From Pseudonocardia sediminis (lineage in GTDB: Bacteria > Actinomycetota > Actinomycetes > Mycobacteriales > Pseudonocardiaceae), in the NCBI RefSeq assembly GCF_004217185.1, contig NZ_SHKL01000001.1, forward strand, positions 3,532,001 to 3,596,000: a stretch of 64,000 nucleotides of DNA, written 5' to 3'. Shown piece after piece: positions 60,584 to 64,000 of the stretch. The position numbers and the translations under genes were made by a program. How positions within the stretch are numbered: the stretch's first letter is position 1; every line of letters starts with the position of its first letter. Under the pieces are notes generated by a model. The model made no database searches. It saw only the letters and a list, made by a program, of their open reading frames with translations, and was not told the DNA's origin.

Positions 60584-60784
60584 TCAGCCGGTGGGGACCA
60601 GGTCGTCGAGGACGCCGTTGCGGGCCGCGGCGACGAGGTCGGCGAGCTGGTCGGTGCTCATCTGGATCCGCTGCCCGAAGTCGTCGGTGATCACGATCCG
60701 GCGCTCCGGGGCCGCGTTCTCGTCGACGTGCAGCTCCGGGCAGCCGCAGTTGCAGTTCCCGCAGAAGGTGGCGATGTGGCGCAT
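60584..60784 (-). CDS. small Cys-rich conserved protein (CGNCNCGC)
   Basis: The protein has 66 aa from ATG 60784; the frame extends upstream but MRHIATFCGNCNCGCPELHV is the conserved start. Four cysteines sit in CGNCNCGC at residues 8-15, likely a metal site or cluster. The second half, RRIVITDDFGQRIQMSTDQL then ADLVAAARNGVLDDL, resembles the layout of DUF397-type regulatory partners. Similar small proteins occur in streptomycetes without a known role. It converges on the glycosylase-like gene. Confidence 0.75.
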   Translation of the reverse strand: MRHIATFCGNCNCGCPELHVDENAAPERRIVITDDFGQRIQMSTDQLADLVAAARNGVLDDLVPTG

Positions 60785-60907
60785 CGGTCGTGGCTCCTCG
60801 TGCTCGTCGGGTCGCGGACGGTCAGCCCGCCACGGACACGGTCGCACGAGAACGGCGCCCGGTTCCGGGAATCCCATCGATGACCGGTTCGGGCCGGAGT
60901 TGTCCGG

Positions 60908-61816
60908 TCAGGACTTCACGGCGGTCACCAGGTCACTGCTGAACTCGATGCCGTCGGGCAACCCGGCCAGGTCACGGCCGTAGCCGCGGGCCACGCCGGG
61001 GCTGTCCACGGAGTCGACGTCCCAGCCCAGCTCGGACAGACGCCGCGCCGCGGGCGGGCGCTCCTCGGTCGAGATCAGCGACGGGAACTCCACCCCGAAC
61101 GGCGCGACCAGCGCGGCCAGGCTCGGCCGGTGGGCCATCATCGCGATCACGTCGGCGAAGTGCTCGGCCGCGATCGTGCTCCCCGGCGCGCTGAGCTCGT
61201 CGATCGCCCGCAGCAGCGTCTCCTGCGCGTCGGCGGGCAGGAACGGCAGCAGCCCCTCGGCCAGCCACGCCGTGGGCCGGGACGGGTCGAAGCCCTGAGC
61301 CCGCAGCGCGGCCACCCAGTCGTCGCGCAGGTCCACGCCGACCACGCGGCGGTCGCAGGTCGGGCGGCCGTCGTGGGCCTCGACGACCTCGTCCTTGAAC
61401 TCCAGGACCCCGGCCTGGTCGATCTCGTAGACGGTGACGCCCGAACCCCAGGGCAGGCGCAGCGCGCGGGCGTCCAGGCCCGCGGCGAGCAGCACGACCT
61501 GGTCCGTGCCCGCGGAGACGGCGCGGTCGAGCGCGTCGTCGAAGAAGCGGGAGCGGACGCCCTGGTAGGTGGCCATCATCGTCCAGAACCCGTCGACCTC
61601 GGAGCGGATCGCCGGGTCCGGGTCGTGCACGGTCCACGTCTCGCCCGGGCGGACCGGCACTGACGAGGGCGGGTTCGCCGCGGCGACGAAACGCTGCGCC
61701 CACGGGTCGTCGACGAGACGGTCGTCGCGGCAGGTCTCCACCGCCCGGCCGGCCGCGACCAGCAGCGCGGTGAACCCGACGCTGCTGACGATGTCCCACT
61801 GCTCGTGCTCGGCCAT
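60908..61816 (-). CDS. SAM-dependent methyltransferase, LCM/TIGR00027 type
   Basis: The protein has 302 aa from ATG 61816. It is typical of the large actinobacterial class I methyltransferase family: DIVSSVGFTALLVAAGRAVE, RSRFFDDALDRAVSAGTDQV, VVLLAAGLDARALRLPW with the SAM loop, VYEIDQAGVLEFK and WLAEGLLPFLPADAQETLL. Members are often O-methyltransferases of polyketides or unknown small molecules. No biosynthetic genes surround it. It is transcribed in the same direction as the SDR gene upstream, with a strong hairpin between them. Confidence 0.92.
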   Translation of the reverse strand: MAEHEQWDIVSSVGFTALLVAAGRAVETCRDDRLVDDPWAQRFVAAANPPSSVPVRPGETWTVHDPDPAIRSEVDGFWTMMATYQGVRSRFFDDALDRAVSAGTDQVVLLAAGLDARALRLPWGSGVTVYEIDQAGVLEFKDEVVEAHDGRPTCDRRVVGVDLRDDWVAALRAQGFDPSRPTAWLAEGLLPFLPADAQETLLRAIDELSAPGSTIAAEHFADVIAMMAHRPSLAALVAPFGVEFPSLISTEERPPAARRLSELGWDVDSVDSPGVARGYGRDLAGLPDGIEFSSDLVTAVKS

Positions 61817-61943
61817 GTCCACTCCGGTGCTCGAGATCGTCGGGCGCGGGTCGCCGCGCCGCCGTCGTCCCGATCATCAGCGGTGCACGGTGGCGCCGCC
61901 GGGCCGATGTCGCGAATGTCGGATATCGATTACCGATCTCCGA

Positions 61944-61973
61944 TCCGGCCCCCGGAGCGATCCGGGGGCCGGA
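61944..61973 (-). terminator. terminator hairpin after the SDR gene
   Basis: Perfect 12-bp arms TCCGGCCCCCGG / CCGGGGGCCGGA flank a 6-nt loop, 8 nt past the SDR stop on the minus strand. Confidence 0.75.
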
Positions 61974-61980
61974 CGGGTCG

Positions 61981-62820
61981 TCAGCGCTTCTCGACGAAGA
62001 AGTCCAGCGCCGGGTCGTCCCCGCCGCCGTAGGGCGAGAGGTCGGTGATCCCGACCGCGGCCAGAGCGTCCTCGTCGATCAGGGTCTGCCCGGTCGGCCG
62101 TGCCGGGTCGGTCAGCAGCGCGACCGCGGCGTCCCCCATGATCTCCACGCTGCGCGCCTTGGACGCCGCCTCCTCGCCGCCGAGCAGGTTGACCACCGCG
62201 GCGGTGGCGATCGTGGTCTGCGGCCACAGGCAGTTCGCGCGGATGCCGTCCCCGGCGAACTCCGCGGCCCACCCCAGCGTCAGCAGCGACATGCCGTACT
62301 TGGAGAGCATGTAGGGCGGGAACTCCCCCAGCCACTTCGGGTCGAGGTTGATCGGCGGGGACAGCGTGACGATCTGCGCGTCGGTGGAGTTCTTCAGGTG
62401 CGGCAGGCAGGCGCGGGTGAGGAGGAACGTGCCACGCGAGTTGATCGACTGCATCAGGTCGAAGCGCTTCGGCGTGACGTCCGCGGTGCCCTTGGTGTTC
62501 AGGGCGCTGGCGTTGTTGATCACGATGTCGATGCCGCCGAACGTCTCGACGGCGGTCGCCGCGGCCCGCTCCACGTCCTCCTCGACCCGCACGTCGCCGA
62601 CCACGGCCACGGCCTTGCCGCCGGCCTCGACGATCTCGTCGACGGCGGTGTGCACGGTCCCGGGCAGGCGCGGGTCCGGCTCGTCGGTCTTGGCCAGGAT
62701 CACCGCGTTCGCGCCCTGGCGGGCGGCGGCCAGCAGGATGGCCAGGCCGATCCCCCGGCTCCCGCCGGACATGACGATCGTGCGGCCTTCGAGGCTCTGC
62801 GAGGTGGTCGGGTCGGTCAT
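61981..62820 (-). CDS. short-chain dehydrogenase/reductase, HSDL2-like
   Basis: The protein has 279 aa. It is a classical SDR: cofactor motif MSGGSRGIGLAI (about 17-28), INNASALNT, and the catalytic YMLSK (YxxxK) in EFPPYMLSKYGMSLLTLGWA. The PPINLDPKWLGEFPPYMLSK segment and the acidic tail are typical of HSDL2-like reductases of actinobacteria. It should use NAD(P) on an alcohol or ketone linked to lipid or steroid metabolism; the substrate is unknown. Confidence 0.92.
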   Translation of the reverse strand: MTDPTTSQSLEGRTIVMSGGSRGIGLAILLAAARQGANAVILAKTDEPDPRLPGTVHTAVDEIVEAGGKAVAVVGDVRVEEDVERAAATAVETFGGIDIVINNASALNTKGTADVTPKRFDLMQSINSRGTFLLTRACLPHLKNSTDAQIVTLSPPINLDPKWLGEFPPYMLSKYGMSLLTLGWAAEFAGDGIRANCLWPQTTIATAAVVNLLGGEEAASKARSVEIMGDAAVALLTDPARPTGQTLIDEDALAAVGITDLSPYGGGDDPALDFFVEKR

Positions 62821-62961
62821 CGTTGGCCCTCCGGTGGTCGGGGAGATCGGATGCGCGGACAGTAACAGTCAGCATTGACTGCTTTACGGACGACCCGGCC
62901 GATCGTGGTCGTCGTCACCGCGCCGTCCCCTCGCGTCGTCCCCCGCTCCGTCCCCGGGCCG

Positions 62962-64000
62962 TCAGCGGGCGCGCAGCTCCGTGACCCGGGCCGACCGCAG
63001 GCGGTTCAGCGCGGCCGCGACCTCGTGCCGGCGCGGCAGCGCGTAGTCCGAGAGCGCTCCGTGCGCGATGCCCTCCAGCCCGTCCTCGACGACGTCGCGG
63101 TCCAACCCATCGAGCACCTCGCCGACCGTGCGGCGCCCGTCGAGCAACTTCGTGTGCACGGCGTGCGCCAGGGCCAGTCCGATGCCGGTGACCTGGGAGG
63201 AGTCGACGAGCTGGGCGACGGCGGACAGGTCGATGTCGTCGGCGCCGAACGTCAGCCGGGCCCTCCCGCGGGCGGTGACCCTGCGTCGTCCGCGGACCTC
63301 GGCGTCGACGGAGCCGGGGTCGAACACCCGGTGCGTGACGTCCGGGAAGCCGGTGTGCTCGCTCGTGCGCGCCGGGCCGGCCGCGGCCGCCACCTCGTGC
63401 GCCCGGCCGGTGACCTCGGAGGCGACGTAGCCCTCCATCAGGATCACCGTGTCCGCCTTGTCCAGGTAGTCCCCGGACCCACCCATGACCAGCACCGTCG
63501 AGACGCCGTGGTCGGCGTGCAGCGGCCGGACACGGTCGGTGAACGGCACCAGCGGCTCGGACGGGATCAGCTCCCGCATCCGGGCGTCGCGGATCATGAC
63601 ATTCGTCGCCGAGGTGTCCTCGTCGATGAGCAGCACGTCCGCGCCGGCCTCCAGGGCCTCGACCGTCGACGCCGCCTGTGAGGTGGACCCGGACGCGGCG
63701 GTGGTCGAGAAGTCGTCGGTCGGGGCGCCGCTGGGAAGGTGCGACACGAACGCCGAGACGTCCACCCGCTCGACGCCGCGCTCGTCCTCGGCGCGCACGC
63801 TCACCGCGTCCGGGCGGGTCACGCAGCGCTCGCGGCCGTCACCGGGCACGTGGTCGTAGACGCCGGTCTCCAGCGCGCGCAGCAGCGTCGACTTCCCGTG
63901 GTAGCCGCCGCCGACGATCAACGTGACGCCCTCGGGCACGCCCATGCCGGTGACCTCGCCCGCGTGCGGCGTGGTCAGAGTGGTGCGCAGCGACTCCGGG
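62962..64000 (-). CDS. ATPase of the ABC class (COG3044-like), 3' part
   Basis: The frame is open at the right window edge, so the N-terminus is missing. The visible ~345 residues hold the Walker A VGGGYHGKSTLLRAL, a segment GSTSQAASTVEALEAGADVL ending in the Walker B VLLIDEDTSATN, and VLVMGGSGDYLDKADTVILM. This matches the predicted ABC-class ATPases (COG3044), cytosolic proteins without a transporter partner and of unknown function. The basic C-terminal tail includes RRRVTARGRARLTFGADDID. Confidence 0.88.
   Translation of the reverse strand, partial: PESLRTTLTTPHAGEVTGMGVPEGVTLIVGGGYHGKSTLLRALETGVYDHVPGDGRERCVTRPDAVSVRAEDERGVERVDVSAFVSHLPSGAPTDDFSTTAASGSTSQAASTVEALEAGADVLLIDEDTSATNVMIRDARMRELIPSEPLVPFTDRVRPLHADHGVSTVLVMGGSGDYLDKADTVILMEGYVASEVTGRAHEVAAAAGPARTSEHTGFPDVTHRVFDPGSVDAEVRGRRRVTARGRARLTFGADDIDLSAVAQLVDSSQVTGIGLALAHAVHTKLLDGRRTVGEVLDGLDRDVVEDGLEGIAHGALSDYALPRRHEVAAALNRLRSARVTELRAR

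Overview
The window is a 64 kb chromosomal stretch of a very GC-rich actinobacterium. Several signs point to the order Pseudonocardiales, possibly Pseudonocardia. There is an actinobacterial core set (helY, lnt-ppm1, rbpA, a mycothiol-type PIG-L deacetylase, coaA), many GTG starts and ATGA/GTGA couplings, and an order partly matching the M. tuberculosis helY / DUF4333 / 5'-3' exonuclease / dipeptidase and ppm1 / rbpA neighbourhoods. No insertion sequence, prophage, CRISPR array, rRNA or complete tRNA gene was seen. It reads as ordinary chromosome with accessory insertions.

Layout. 1-10.4 kb: helY 3' end, a DUF4333 membrane protein, an Eis-type acetyltransferase, a thioredoxin-reductase-like flavoprotein, an M20 amidohydrolase, a 5'-3' exonuclease, a GAF-ANTAR regulator, an M24 peptidase and a benzoylformate-decarboxylase-type ThDP enzyme. 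10.6-21.2 kb: a PspC-domain protein, a cysteine-rich leader peptide ahead of a PIG-L deacetylase, lnt-ppm1, a DUF885 protein, rbpA with a SigR-type promoter, a UMF1-type transporter, a glycerophosphodiesterase and a LigD-like protein whose ligase domain is degenerate. 21.2-31 kb: an iron-box-preceded bfd-bfr pair, small conserved proteins, three MFS transporters (one chloramphenicol-exporter-like, with an ArsR-type regulator gene downstream and a possible attenuator leader), an epimerase remnant and a secreted lipase. 31-34.2 kb: a pentapeptide-repeat protein and three tandem secreted or anchored paralogues of unknown function.

34.3-43 kb: the most interesting locus. A minus-strand operon encodes an orphan form II CoxL-like molybdenum hydroxylase, PxpA, a mini biotin carrier, a biotin carboxylase, PxpB and PxpC, with a divergent PucR-type regulator. 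The last four genes overlap by 4 nt each. Together they look like a split, biotin-dependent, urea-carboxylase-like machine coupled to PxpA for opening a lactam or 5-oxoproline-like ring. The hydroxylase may make the lactam. A flavin reductase with a SoxR-like promoter follows PucR. 43-64 kb: a PadR regulator, SNF2-SWIM helicase pair, TauE permease, membrane-anchored Ser/Thr kinase, aldo-keto reductase, MarR/asparagine synthetase pair, DUF427 protein, second MarR, coaA, two CBS-domain CorC/HlyC-type proteins, a glycosylase-like protein, a methyltransferase, an SDR and an ABC-class ATPase cut by the window end.

Intergenic DNA carries several families of near-perfect palindromes (8.7/60.5 kb, 34.2 kb twice, 54.3 kb twice). 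These look like dispersed extragenic palindromes that may double as terminators. Functions are assigned from motifs and family resemblance read directly from the sequence; no database search was run.
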